Shown here: positions 26,499 through 34,526 of the stretch, one piece after another
Position numbering within the stretch: position 1 is the first letter of the stretch
How the letters are laid out: the number at the start of each line of letters is the position of its first letter
NCBI GenBank assembly: GCA_964508975.1
Contig: CAZDVQ010000002.1
Location: forward strand, 1 to 64,000
From: CAZDVQ01 sp964508975
Lineage (GTDB): Bacteria; Bacteroidota; Bacteroidia; Chitinophagales; Saprospiraceae
Direction: 5' to 3'
DNA: 64,000 bases
Position numbers and translations under genes: made by a program
The notes under the pieces: model-generated
What the model was told of the DNA's origin: nothing
Seen by the model: only the letters and a program-made list of their open reading frames with translations
Databases searched by the model: none

Positions 26499-28526
26499 AT
26501 GGCTACCATTGCAATGACACCGATAACCGCACCAACGCACTACACTCCCGGCCAGCAACTACACTGGCAAGGTGGTGAGGCTTGGGTATCGGCTGAATTG
26601 CTTATAAGCCTCGGCGTTGAGGATGATGCTATCCGTAAAGGCATCCAACGCCAATCTGCTTGGCAGGGCACATGGAACAACGGCCAAGGATGGATTAGAT
26701 ACAACACGCTTTGGCCGCAGTACAAGGACATGCTGGCCGGGGTTTATGAAAACGTCGAGGCATCTGCCCGCTACGAGAGTTTGAAGGCTGGCTTCGAGAT
26801 TGACCAAGCAGCCCGCAGCTACTACATGGGTTTCATGCTGCCCGACAGCCGCAAGCTCACGCCTCAGCTCGTGCAAAAGTACACGATACAGGCCAGCTGG
26901 TTACAGCACATCATGTACAAGCAGCTGCCAAACAAGGCCGAGTGGAAAAAGGTATTCGGCTCGATGGCCGAGTACTGGAACCAAGTGATAGAGTTCTTGC
27001 AAGCCGAGAACACGGGTTTACCTACATCGTACCGCCGCATGATTACGGCGATGGAAGAGTACAAGGCCAGCGGCTACAGCTCGCTGGTACACGGCGGGAT
27101 GGGTAACGCCAACCGCTCGAAGTTCAAAGAGGCCGAGGGGCAGATAGAACTGCTCCTCCGCCTGATTGCCGACCCCCGCAACCTGAAGGACACGCAGGTG
27201 GAGCGGATTTACAACGCCGAGGCCAAGGCTCAAGGCTGGGATACTATCAGCGCATCGACGGTGCGCCGCCACAGGGTAGAAAACAACTTCGAGCTAGCCG
27301 CATCACGCCACGGCAAGGCCAAGTTTACCCAAGTTGGCAAGAAGGCCATCAGGCGCGAACGCCCCAACATGGCTGGCAAGCTGTTCGAGTACGATGGATG
27401 GACAGTGGAGGTTTACTTCCGCAACGAGTACTACGACGAGAAGGGCTACAAGAAGCAAGATTACCAAGCAAGGCTTGAGCTGATGGCCATATACGACCCC
27501 TACAACGATTACATCGTGGGCTATACCATCGGCAAGGAAAACACGAAGAACATCAAGCTGGCGATAAAGAACGCCATCGACAACATACACCGCCTCACGG
27601 GCAAGTACTACTACTTCCGCGAGTTCTTGACGGACAACTACCAGCACAAGGCGATGGTGCCAACCTACAACGCCGTGAGCCAGATGCACCGCTTTGCCAA
27701 GGTCGGCAACGCACCGGACAAGACCATCGAGAACTTCTTTGACAGGCTCAATTCCGAGGTATTCCAAGAGCAGGTATTCGGGTGGAGCGGCCACAACATC
27801 ACGTCCAAGAAGGATAACCAGCCGAACATGGACTGGCTCAACGCCCACAAGCACAGTTTCCACACGCTGGATGAAGGATACCACATCATACGTGACCGGG
27901 TTGAATACCACCGCTCGCTCAACGGACGCGAGCAGCAATGGCTGGACAGCTTCATGCAACTGGTGGAGCTTGGCCTTGCAAAGGAGATGAGCCGCGAGGA
28001 ATACCTGGAGATGTTCGGCGAAACGACAGGGTTCACCAACCGCATCACCAACACGGGCGTGAACGTGACCTTCCAAGGACAGAAGCTCCTTTACGATTGC
28101 TTCGACCTGGAGTTCCGAAGGTTGCAGCACGTGGACTGGACGCTCAAGTTCGACAGCGAGAACCTCGACACGGTGTTGGCCAGCAACGATGACGGCTCTT
28201 ACCGCTTCGTGCTCGAACGAGTCAAGCGTGTACCTCAAGCCCGCCTAGATTGGACCGCCGAGGATGAGCACTACGCCAACAAGGTGCACGGCTTCAACAA
28301 AAAACTGGAAAGCCACGTGACCAACACCTTGGCCGAGGTGAACGAGAAAGCCCAGGAGGCCGCAAACAGCGAGCGTGTGAAGGCATTGTTCACCGTCAAG
28401 GGCAAGCAAAAGGAACAGCTACAAGACGCCAAGGGCGTGGTTGACCTGCCAGCCCCGGTAAAGAAGATAGCCGAGGACACTAGCGACCCCGACTACTGGA
28501 CCAAAAAAGCATTAGAAGACCTTTAA
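26499..28526 (+). CDS. MuA-type DDE transposase
   Basis: The 675-residue product has an N-terminal winged-helix-like DNA-binding region (WVSAELLISLGVEDDAIRKG; WNNGQGWIRYNTLW), a linker, and an rve/RNase H core with FEYDGWTVEVYF (first Asp, about 298), REFLTDNYQH (second Asp, about 380) and PDKTIENFFDRLN (Glu, about 411), the D-D-35-E pattern. A Mu-transposase-type C-terminal barrel and tail follow. It should bind the phage ends and carry out strand transfer for integration and replicative transposition, with MuB delivering target DNA. The length is close to Mu A (663). Confidence 0.95.
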   Translation: MATIAMTPITAPTHYTPGQQLHWQGGEAWVSAELLISLGVEDDAIRKGIQRQSAWQGTWNNGQGWIRYNTLWPQYKDMLAGVYENVEASARYESLKAGFEIDQAARSYYMGFMLPDSRKLTPQLVQKYTIQASWLQHIMYKQLPNKAEWKKVFGSMAEYWNQVIEFLQAENTGLPTSYRRMITAMEEYKASGYSSLVHGGMGNANRSKFKEAEGQIELLLRLIADPRNLKDTQVERIYNAEAKAQGWDTISASTVRRHRVENNFELAASRHGKAKFTQVGKKAIRRERPNMAGKLFEYDGWTVEVYFRNEYYDEKGYKKQDYQARLELMAIYDPYNDYIVGYTIGKENTKNIKLAIKNAIDNIHRLTGKYYYFREFLTDNYQHKAMVPTYNAVSQMHRFAKVGNAPDKTIENFFDRLNSEVFQEQVFGWSGHNITSKKDNQPNMDWLNAHKHSFHTLDEGYHIIRDRVEYHRSLNGREQQWLDSFMQLVELGLAKEMSREEYLEMFGETTGFTNRITNTGVNVTFQGQKLLYDCFDLEFRRLQHVDWTLKFDSENLDTVLASNDDGSYRFVLERVKRVPQARLDWTAEDEHYANKVHGFNKKLESHVTNTLAEVNEKAQEAANSERVKALFTVKGKQKEQLQDAKGVVDLPAPVKKIAEDTSDPDYWTKKALEDL

Positions 28527-28552
28527 ATATTCATCAAACAACCGCGATTACC

Positions 28553-29461
28553 ATGAATAACCAACAGTTAATGAAAATCTGGGAGGCAGTTAAAGCCGAC
28601 CGCAAGAACTACCCTAGCCAAGCAGCACACGCCCGCGCGCTGGGTATCAACACCGCAGTTTACAGTATCCTCAACGGTGCAGTGGACGAGGCTACATTCG
28701 AAAACAAGATGAACCCTCGCAAGTGGGTAGAGATTGCGCGCAACCTCAACGTCGAGCTGAAGGAAGAGGCCGCTTGGGCTACCGCCTTCACGCCTACTTA
28801 CCAGTACATCGTTACCCAGCTCGACCGCTGCCGCGACTGGTCAACCGCTGGATTGTTTTGCGACAAGGCTGGCATCGGTAAAACACACGCGGCCCGCGAG
28901 TACGCCCGCACCCACGCCAACGTGGCCTATATTGACTGCTCCATTTTCAAGACCAAGCAAAAGTTTGTACGAGCCTTGGCACAAGCGTTCGGCATGGATA
29001 GCACAGGCCGCCTCAAGGACGTGATTGAAGACCTGAGCTTCTATGTAAAATCGCTCGAAACTCCCCTAATTATACTCGACGAGGCGGGTGACCTAGAGTA
29101 CCCTGCATTCTTGGAAGTAAAAGCCTTGTACAACGCTATGGAGGGCATTGTAGGCTGGTACATGATGGGTGCCGATGGACTCGAGGCCAAGATTAAACGC
29201 TGCCTCAACTACCGCAAGGTAGGCTATGCCGAGATATTCGACCGCTTTGGAGCACGGTACCAGCAACTGGTACCAGGTAGCCAACGCGAGCGTGACGAGT
29301 TCTTCAGGACACAAGCCAAGGCCATCCTTACCGCCAACCTGCCCGATGGTGACCACGAGACATTGATGCGCCGCTGCGAGATGTCATTGCGCCGCCTCAA
29401 GCTCGAAGTACAGAAAATCAAATCCGGTGGCCGCACACCAGCCGCCGCAACTTTAAACTAA
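28553..29461 (+). CDS. MuB-type AAA+ target-capture ATPase
   Basis: The 302-residue product has an N-terminal HTH-like segment (NYPSQAAHARALGINTAVYS), Walker A DKAGIGKTHAAREYA (about 107-112), Walker B LIILDEAGDLEY (about 170-180) and sensor-like residues around MMGADGLEAKI. This AAA protein follows the transposase by 26 bases, as in Mu. It binds target DNA with ATP, activates MuA and provides target immunity. Confidence 0.93.
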   Translation: MNNQQLMKIWEAVKADRKNYPSQAAHARALGINTAVYSILNGAVDEATFENKMNPRKWVEIARNLNVELKEEAAWATAFTPTYQYIVTQLDRCRDWSTAGLFCDKAGIGKTHAAREYARTHANVAYIDCSIFKTKQKFVRALAQAFGMDSTGRLKDVIEDLSFYVKSLETPLIILDEAGDLEYPAFLEVKALYNAMEGIVGWYMMGADGLEAKIKRCLNYRKVGYAEIFDRFGARYQQLVPGSQRERDEFFRTQAKAILTANLPDGDHETLMRRCEMSLRRLKLEVQKIKSGGRTPAAATLN

Positions 29462-29476
29462 GCACAGGAGACACCC

Positions 29477-29887
29477 ATGAGCAACGAACAAAACAAAGCA
29501 TTCCTGAACAGCCAGTTCAAACAACTGGCCGATTCAAAACGCCGCAGCATCTGCACCCTGCTCGGCTGGACAGAGTCCAAGTACGGCGAACTCCTACTCG
29601 ACGAGGGCGAACGCTGGCTCGAGATGCACAACGGTGGCAAGCAATCGCCACAGTTCATCGAGATGCGCCGGAACTCATACTTCTGGGACTGGTGGCTTCT
29701 ACAATGGATAAAGCTTGACCTCCAGTTTATCGCCCTCTTCGCTGGTGACAGCCTCAGCGGGCTCACCGAGCAAGAAGCCGAGAACTATTACCTGGAGCTG
29801 CACGATGCGGCCAAGATGGCCACCCGCTGGCCGCACCGGGTAATACTTGAAAGAGGTTACAAGAACATTCAACTACCACGCACATGA
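29477..29887 (+). CDS. Early phage protein of unknown function
   Basis: The 136-residue product begins MSNEQNKAFLNSQFKQLADS, is helical and rich in Trp (TESKYGELLLDEGERWLEMH; YFWDWWLLQWIKLDLQFIAL) and has no recognised family. It overlaps the next gene by 4 bases (ATGA), so the two are coupled. It probably belongs to the small early functions found downstream of B in Mu-like phages. Confidence 0.6.
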   Translation: MSNEQNKAFLNSQFKQLADSKRRSICTLLGWTESKYGELLLDEGERWLEMHNGGKQSPQFIEMRRNSYFWDWWLLQWIKLDLQFIALFAGDSLSGLTEQEAENYYLELHDAAKMATRWPHRVILERGYKNIQLPRT

Positions 29888-30282
29888 CCGATAAAATAAG
29901 CATACAGATACCGATGGCCTTTAGCTCTTACCTGCTCAACGTCATCACCCCGGCAAAGCAGCTGACGCTGCAAGATGCCACGCTGCACGAGGTGCGAGAC
30001 AAGCTCATGAACAACATGTATGCTTGGATAACGGCCAAGAAGGAAACGGTAAAGCTCAAGATAAGCATACCGTTCGCCATCGCCATAAAACAGCGGCTAG
30101 GCGACACGCCGCTGCCCGATGATGCTTGGCTATCAAACGAGCACATCGCCCTGCACAGCCAAATAGACCAACAGCTAATCCAAATCACTAATTTTTATAA
30201 AACGCATTCACATGAAAGCAAAAGTATTGAACCACCAAGCCGCCAAATTGAAGGCCGTAGGCAAATCGGAGACCGGACTTAA
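29884..30282 (+). CDS. Early phage protein of unknown function
   Basis: The 132-residue product (MTDKISIQIPMAFSSYLLNV) has a mid region EVRDKLMNNMYAWITAKKE and IPFAIAIKQRLG that looks helical and soluble. Its last 24 codons overlap the start of the next gene in another frame, an unusually long overlap. No family is recognised. Confidence 0.55.
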   Translation: MTDKISIQIPMAFSSYLLNVITPAKQLTLQDATLHEVRDKLMNNMYAWITAKKETVKLKISIPFAIAIKQRLGDTPLPDDAWLSNEHIALHSQIDQQLIQITNFYKTHSHESKSIEPPSRQIEGRRQIGDRT

Positions 30283-30505
30283 TCGCCTGTACGCCCGTGG
30301 CCTCCACGACGGCGAAGAGGTGGAGGTTGTAGGCCGCAGCGAGGACAACCCGGAGTTCATGGTTATCCGCAACGCCAGCGGCGACCTTTACGAAATCCTA
30401 GAGGAGGCTCTTGAGCTTCTCAAGGAAGTACCCGAGGTGGTGTCATTCTTCAAAAAGGTCGCTCGGTTTTTTAGCAAACTATTCAACATCAAGCCCAAGG
30501 CTTAA
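30212..30505 (+). CDS. Early phage protein of unknown function
   Basis: The 97-residue product has a basic N-terminus (MKAKVLNHQAAKLKAVGK), then YARGLHDGEEVEVVGRSEDN and an acidic helix EILEEALELLKEVPEVVSFF ending in a basic amphipathic tail. No family is recognised. It overlaps the preceding gene by 71 bases. The clean ATG and conserved-looking codon use favour it as real. Confidence 0.55.
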   Translation: MKAKVLNHQAAKLKAVGKSETGLNRLYARGLHDGEEVEVVGRSEDNPEFMVIRNASGDLYEILEEALELLKEVPEVVSFFKKVARFFSKLFNIKPKA

Positions 30506-30539
30506 ACCCCTTTTATCATCCCTTAAATACATTGTAACT

Positions 30540-30953
30540 ATGGCAAAGTCAGCCGCCAAACCACAGAAAACCCCAACGCTCAAGGCCGCTATCGAGGCCG
30601 CTGAAAGACTGCTGGAGTTAAACCTTAAGAAAAAAGAACTCGAAGCAGAGCAAGATGAGTGCAAGGAGCTTGTACGAATCTTCGTGAAAGCCACGGGCAA
30701 AACTCAACTAGGCCACGCTATGGCTTATAGCAAAAATGGTGCGGCAAAGATTGTTTGTCGCAATAAAGCCGCAAATCAGGAGGAACGCCTTGAGCAGCTA
30801 TTACAGGCTGTTCCCGAAGAGTATGTTCACCACAAGTTGGACACAAAGTCCTTGTGCACTGCGGTAGAGACTGATAAGGCTCTTCAGAAGTTATTCACGA
30901 AGCTTGAGCTGGAGGTTGTCCAGCAGACCGAATGGCACATCAAGCACGTGTAA
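30540..30953 (+). CDS. Early phage protein, coiled-coil type
   Basis: The 137-residue product starts MAKSAAKPQKTPTLKAAIEA and has a long Lys/Glu helix (LLELNLKKKELEAEQDECKE) followed by a compact domain (YVHHKLDTKSLCTAVETDKA). It resembles the host-nuclease inhibitor (Gam-like) position in Mu early regions, but the sequence does not allow that name. The upstream frame extension overlaps the previous gene and is not used. Confidence 0.6.
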   Translation: MAKSAAKPQKTPTLKAAIEAAERLLELNLKKKELEAEQDECKELVRIFVKATGKTQLGHAMAYSKNGAAKIVCRNKAANQEERLEQLLQAVPEEYVHHKLDTKSLCTAVETDKALQKLFTKLELEVVQQTEWHIKHV

Positions 30954-31019
30954 GTTGTAATTGAGTTGTTTTTGAATCAGGCAGGTGGTTGCCGAACGGT
31001 AACCACCCGCCGCCTTTAC

Positions 31020-31092
31020 CGCGGCGTGGAGCAGATGGTAGCTCGACGGGCTCATTACCCGGAGGTCGCTGGTTCGAGTCCAGCCGCCGCAA
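31020..31092 (+). tRNA. tRNA-Met, initiator type (CAT), phage-encoded
   Basis: A full 73-base cloverleaf can be drawn. The acceptor CGCGGCG (31020-31026) faces CGCCGCA (31085-31091) with a C1-A72 mismatch and discriminator A. The D arm is GGAGCAGATGGTAGCTC. The anticodon arm ACGGG-CTCATTA-CCCGG has three consecutive G-C pairs next to the loop, and the T arm is GCTGG-TTCGAGT-CCAGC. The C1-A72 mismatch and GGG/CCC stem are hallmarks of initiator tRNA-fMet. CCA is not encoded. It lies inside the prophage between two small protein genes, on the coding strand. Confidence 0.85.
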
Positions 31093-31167
31093 CAATAGGC
31101 CAAAGGTGCAGCCTAGAAGTCGACATCCGCACCACGATCATTTCATTTTTTTAATCCAAATTCATTT

Positions 31168-31668
31168 ATGAAGAAGTTTCTTTTTCTCTCGATGCTCTGC
31201 ATCATGGCTCTCAGCGGCTTTAGCTGCGACAAGCAATCCGACCAGCTCACGCCCGAGCCGGAACCAATCGGCCTCGGCCAGTTACCCGTCACGCACGAGG
31301 TAGGCATGATGACCCAGCCTGAGTACCCGCTCCTCGTTGGCAAGTTCTGCATGGCGATTTCATTTGACGACGTGACCGTGAACGAGTGGTTTATTGACGG
31401 CCTCCTGATGGAGGATGGTTCAATCATCCCCTTTAACGGTATCGCCATCAGCGAGCGTCAAGACATCGAGGCCGCTATTGCCAAGGCACTATTATCCAAG
31501 GGTTACACTACCTACCTGTGCCGGTATGACTACAACTCGCTCGACACGCAGCCTATCGCCTCCATGTTCTGGGTGCGGCTACACACCGATGCGCCAGTCA
31601 AGGCAATCCGGACAGCCACGATGCTTCACGGCCAGTTGACCGAGAGTTACTATTCCCTGAAGGAGTAG
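31168..31668 (+). CDS. Phage-encoded lipoprotein
   Basis: The 166-residue product has a lipoprotein signal peptide (FLFLSMLCIMALSGFSC, Cys at about 20) and a mature domain with MEDGSIIPFNGIAISERQD and SKGYTTYLCRYDYNSLD. No family is recognised. A lipoprotein among early/middle phage genes could act in superinfection exclusion or lysogenic conversion, but nothing in the sequence proves it. It is preceded by the tRNA and followed by a tRNA-like element. Confidence 0.65.
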   Translation: MKKFLFLSMLCIMALSGFSCDKQSDQLTPEPEPIGLGQLPVTHEVGMMTQPEYPLLVGKFCMAISFDDVTVNEWFIDGLLMEDGSIIPFNGIAISERQDIEAAIAKALLSKGYTTYLCRYDYNSLDTQPIASMFWVRLHTDAPVKAIRTATMLHGQLTESYYSLKE

Positions 31669-31697
31669 CCGTTTAACGGCCACTAATGCCTAATGGT

Positions 31698-31749
31698 ATG
31701 CCCGGAGCCGAATAGAGGAGGCGACTAGGGTTCAATCCCCTCCCGGGCA
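31698..31749 (+). other. tRNA-like element with acceptor and T arm only
   Basis: TGCCCGG (31698-31704) pairs perfectly with CCGGGCA (about 31742-31748), and a T-arm-like hairpin GGG-TTCAATC-CCC precedes the 3' strand. Only about 20 bases lie between acceptor and T arm, room for one short hairpin (GCC/GGC) and not for a D arm plus anticodon arm. It is either a decayed tRNA or a short tRNA mimic. Confidence 0.35.
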
Positions 31750-31777
31750 GCTTTATCCCCCACAAATCCCATTTAAC

Positions 31778-31864
31778 ATGATTAAGTCAATTATCATCAT
31801 CCTGCTTTTTGCGCTTGCCTCGGCCATCGTTTTTGGCATGAGCCACCACAAGCCAAAGGGCTAA
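31778..31864 (+). CDS. Small single-TM membrane protein (28 aa)
   Basis: The frame MIKSIIIILLFALASAIVFG continues to MSHHKPKG and a stop. It is a single hydrophobic helix with a basic tail, preceded by an A-rich leader and 12 bases before the next start. It could be a small holin-like or regulatory peptide; the role is unknown. Confidence 0.45.
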   Translation: MIKSIIIILLFALASAIVFGMSHHKPKG

Positions 31865-31875
31865 AAACTACGGCA

Positions 31876-32310
31876 ATGAGACAGTATTCTTTAACCTCCA
31901 CGAAGTTCAGCGGGAATATCTATTTCCTGTACGATGACGATGGCCGCATCGTGAACTTCCACGTCGATGCCATTATCGACGATGCTATCTACCAGTGGCT
32001 GTGCGTGAAGTTCCCCGTCAAGGAGGACATGCTACAGCCGCTGGTGGCTGGCTCTAAGACGGCCACGCTCCTCCAGATACCAGTTGAAATCACATTCGAC
32101 ATGTTTTGGAATGCCTACGGCAAGAAGATTAACCGCAAGCGCACGGAGCCTCTGTGGGATAGACTTACCGATGCCGACAAGGCCAAGTGCCTAGCACAGG
32201 TAAAGCATTACAAGGCATACCTGAAGCGGACGGGATTCCGGGCAGCGGTTGACCCGGACAGATACATCAAAGACCGCTATTACGACACCATTTGGCAAAG
32301 GGAGGTGTAG
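31876..32310 (+). CDS. Early/middle phage protein, possible replication-associated
   Basis: The 144-residue product has an N-terminal beta-rich part (GNIYFLYDDDGRIVNFHVD) and a C-terminal FDMFWNAYGKKINRKRTEPL followed by WDRLTDADKAKCLAQVKHYK and DPDRYIKDRYY. The FW..Y..K...R....W..L pattern is common at the ends of phage replication-initiation or helicase-loader proteins, but no replication domain is evident here. It ends 1 base before the Gp16-like gene. Confidence 0.6.
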   Translation: MRQYSLTSTKFSGNIYFLYDDDGRIVNFHVDAIIDDAIYQWLCVKFPVKEDMLQPLVAGSKTATLLQIPVEITFDMFWNAYGKKINRKRTEPLWDRLTDADKAKCLAQVKHYKAYLKRTGFRAAVDPDRYIKDRYYDTIWQREV

Positions 32311-32311
32311 C

Positions 32312-32761
32312 ATGGCAAAGATGATTACACCCCAACAGAGTCAGGTGCTACATGCCTTGCTCGCTAAGCTCGGCATCATGGACGGCAAGGCGCACCTGGT
32401 GCGCCAATTCACTAATGGCCGCAGCTCCTCCAGCAAGGATTTAACCTTTGCCGAGGCCAAGGACTTAATCGACAGCCTCAATAGGCAAGTACCCGCCAAG
32501 GCTCGTGCTGTTCACAAACCAGTGGAAGACGAGCGCAAGGCAATGTTCCGCAAGATTTACCACATGGCTCACGAGCTTGGCTGGGAGGTAATGGGTACAG
32601 ACTTGCGCACTGGTAAGCCCGGGCTTATCGTGGACATGGAGCGCATCAACAACTGGTGCCTAGCTTACGGAGGCTTCAAAAAAAAGCTGAAGGAGCACTC
32701 TACCGAAGAATGCCGTCGGCTGGTGACAGCCTTCGAGCAGATGTATTTGAAAAGCATTTAA
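32312..32761 (+). CDS. Mu Gp16-like protein (DUF1018 type)
   Basis: The 149-residue product starts MAKMITPQQSQVLHALLAKL at the ATG at 32312. The segment RKAMFRKIYHMAHELGWE, followed by INNWCLAYGGFKKKLKEHST and CRRLVTAFEQM, matches the layout of Gp16/GemA-like proteins of Mu-type phages, which sit just before the middle-gene activator. Its function in Mu relatives is poorly defined. It precedes the Mor-like small gene by 12 bases. Confidence 0.65.
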   Translation: MAKMITPQQSQVLHALLAKLGIMDGKAHLVRQFTNGRSSSSKDLTFAEAKDLIDSLNRQVPAKARAVHKPVEDERKAMFRKIYHMAHELGWEVMGTDLRTGKPGLIVDMERINNWCLAYGGFKKKLKEHSTEECRRLVTAFEQMYLKSI

Positions 32762-32773
32762 ACGCGTGAATCA

Positions 32774-32953
32774 ATGGCCAGGGATAAAAGCAGGGTTCAA
32801 AGAAGGAACCAAGACATCGCCGCTGAATACCAGCAGCTGCGGGCTAAAAACCCGCACTGGAAGACCTACTATATCTTCGAGCAGCTGGCCGCTAAATTTT
32901 ATCTAAGTGAGGCCACTATCGAGAACATCATCATCAAAACCAAGAAGTCATGA
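32774..32953 (+). CDS. Mor/C-like small HTH protein (59 aa)
   Basis: The frame begins MARDKSRVQRRNQDIAAEYQ and contains YYIFEQLAAKFYLSEATIEN before a short Lys-rich end. The pattern, a charged helix, then LAxKFxLSxATIENII, is like the C-terminal HTH of Mor/C middle-gene activators. The stop overlaps the next start (ATGA). As a candidate activator of middle or late transcription it is short, and the assignment is by motif and position. Confidence 0.55.
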   Translation: MARDKSRVQRRNQDIAAEYQQLRAKNPHWKTYYIFEQLAAKFYLSEATIENIIIKTKKS

Positions 32954-33567
32954 GACTACTATCAGTTAAAGACCTGAAGGCAAAGAACTTCAAGATAATC
33001 CAGTTTAGCCCTGCGTGGGCTGAAAAATACGGCCACCCGGAAAAAGGGTTCTCGGCCTTATTCTATGGTCCGAGCGGCTCGGGCAAGTCGGTTGAAGCCC
33101 TGAAGCTCGCTGACTATGTAGCCGAGAGCCACGGCAAGGTGCTGTACAATTCTTGCGAGGAGCGCATCTCTAAATCACTCCAGGAAAGAGTGGAAGAGCA
33201 CGGTATCGGCTCACAGCGTCTTTTCTTTGGTGACAACATGACCTTTGCCGATATCATGGCAAAGTTGGAAAAAGGCCGCTTCGTGGCCGTGTTCATCGAC
33301 TCGCTCCAGTACATGAACTTCACCTACGACCAGTACAAGCAGTTTAAAAAACGCTACCCATCGGTAGCCTTGGTATTCATAAGCCAGGTCAACAACAGGG
33401 GCACGGTTAACGGCGGTGAAAAGTTTATCCACGCCGTGGATATCAAGGTAAACATAGTGGCCGGGTTGGCTGAAATCCGCTCACGCTTCCTACAGAAAGG
33501 CCACGTCAAGGTGCGCCTGTTTGGAAAGGAAAAACAACCTGCACAAACCTCTTTATTTAATCAATAA
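32950..33567 (+). CDS. RecA-fold P-loop ATPase
   Basis: The 205-residue product has Walker A LFYGPSGSGKSVEAL (about 38-52), a RadA/DnaB-like second strand (GKVLYNSCEERISKSL), Walker B VAVFIDSLQYM (about 115-125) and VALVFISQVN. It resembles the ATPase core of RadA or replicative helicase without extra domains. It may act in phage recombination or replication. It is translationally coupled to the Mor-like gene. Confidence 0.75.
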   Translation: MRLLSVKDLKAKNFKIIQFSPAWAEKYGHPEKGFSALFYGPSGSGKSVEALKLADYVAESHGKVLYNSCEERISKSLQERVEEHGIGSQRLFFGDNMTFADIMAKLEKGRFVAVFIDSLQYMNFTYDQYKQFKKRYPSVALVFISQVNNRGTVNGGEKFIHAVDIKVNIVAGLAEIRSRFLQKGHVKVRLFGKEKQPAQTSLFNQ

Positions 33568-33576
33568 ACACCCCTT

Positions 33577-33843
33577 ATGTACACCGTTGAACGCATCGGC
33601 GACCGAGTGAAAATTAATGACCACTTCTTTGACTTCGACTCGGTTCATATTTACCCACACCCGAACAATGCAAACTTCGTGGTTATTTCCAGTACCCTAG
33701 ACTTCCGGGACGGTATCAGTATCAACTGGACTTTTTGCGACCTAGTAAACTCTGAACCTTCGATTACCGCATCGAACCGCTCTGAATTTATCGAGTCCAT
33801 TGCCACAAAGCATTTCAGTTCATCTTACGCACCACCAAAATAG
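33577..33843 (+). CDS. Phage protein of unknown function
   Basis: The 88-residue product (MYTVERIGDRVKINDHFFDF) is beta-rich (VHIYPHPNNANFVVISSTLD). No family is recognised. It lies 9 bases after the ATPase and 7 before the next gene. Confidence 0.5.
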   Translation: MYTVERIGDRVKINDHFFDFDSVHIYPHPNNANFVVISSTLDFRDGISINWTFCDLVNSEPSITASNRSEFIESIATKHFSSSYAPPK

Positions 33844-33850
33844 AACCACC

Positions 33851-34282
33851 ATGAACCAGTTAACCAATCAGAAGACCGAGGCTATCATCTCCCTCAAGTC
33901 TCTTTTAAACCAAAGTAAAACATCGCTACTACCGCCTTGTATCGTCATGCGCAAGCATCAGCTCAACTTCTCGCTGAAAGCCTGTAAACTGCTCAACATC
34001 GCCCAGAATGATGGTTGTCTGTTCCGCTGGATAGAAGGCCGCAACCGACTGAGTGTCGCGGTTGTAAAGCCCGGCCACGACGACTACGACAGCAGTTTCA
34101 AGGTAAACGTGAACTATGAATCTGGTGACGTTAAAATTTGCCACGGTAAGCTCGTGAATACGCTCCGAGCATACGATGGCTATGACTTGACCGTCAATGG
34201 CCAGCCTGTAAACAACGTGCGCTTCATGCTTAGCTCTAAGCCATTGGACAAGGATTTTCACAACTGGTACGTGTTCGAGTAA
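33851..34282 (+). CDS. Phage protein of unknown function
   Basis: The 143-residue product starts MNQLTNQKTEAIISLKSLLN, just after CACC. It contains IVMRKHQLNFSLKACKLLNI and FRWIEGRNRLSVAVVKPGHD; a small DNA-binding or sheet protein is possible. No family is recognised. It is co-transcribed with its neighbours (2 bases to the next ATG). Confidence 0.55.
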   Translation: MNQLTNQKTEAIISLKSLLNQSKTSLLPPCIVMRKHQLNFSLKACKLLNIAQNDGCLFRWIEGRNRLSVAVVKPGHDDYDSSFKVNVNYESGDVKICHGKLVNTLRAYDGYDLTVNGQPVNNVRFMLSSKPLDKDFHNWYVFE

Positions 34283-34284
34283 CC

Positions 34285-34506
34285 ATGAGGATTGACTACG
34301 AGTTACCTCGTGACGGCATTTTCAATGTCGATACCAACGTGTACGACGTACAGGTTGGATGGGTACACAAGCAGGTACAATACAGGATACTAGCCGAGGA
34401 CGATTTACTATACTTCCACGGCAAAAACGAACATGGAGTCGAGCTAGGAATACACAAGTCTAGGCTCGTCCGATGGTTACCTACACAACTTGAACTTTAT
34501 TCTTAA
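34285..34506 (+). CDS. Phage protein of unknown function
   Basis: The 73-residue product (MRIDYELPRDGIFNVDTNVY) is mostly beta strand (VQVGWVHKQVQYRILAEDDL) and unrecognised. It starts 2 bases after the upstream stop. Confidence 0.5.
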   Translation: MRIDYELPRDGIFNVDTNVYDVQVGWVHKQVQYRILAEDDLLYFHGKNEHGVELGIHKSRLVRWLPTQLELYS

Positions 34507-34526
34507 ACCGTTTAAACGCCATTTAA

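Noticed and set aside
27303..28238. Minus-strand 311-codon frame
   Set aside because: It lies wholly opposite the MuA transposase gene; its Val/Leu-rich composition is the shadow of the sense codon usage, and no start context is present.
30891..31103. Minus-strand 70-codon frame over the phage tRNA
   Set aside because: It is the antisense translation of an initiator tRNA, a well-known source of false proteins.
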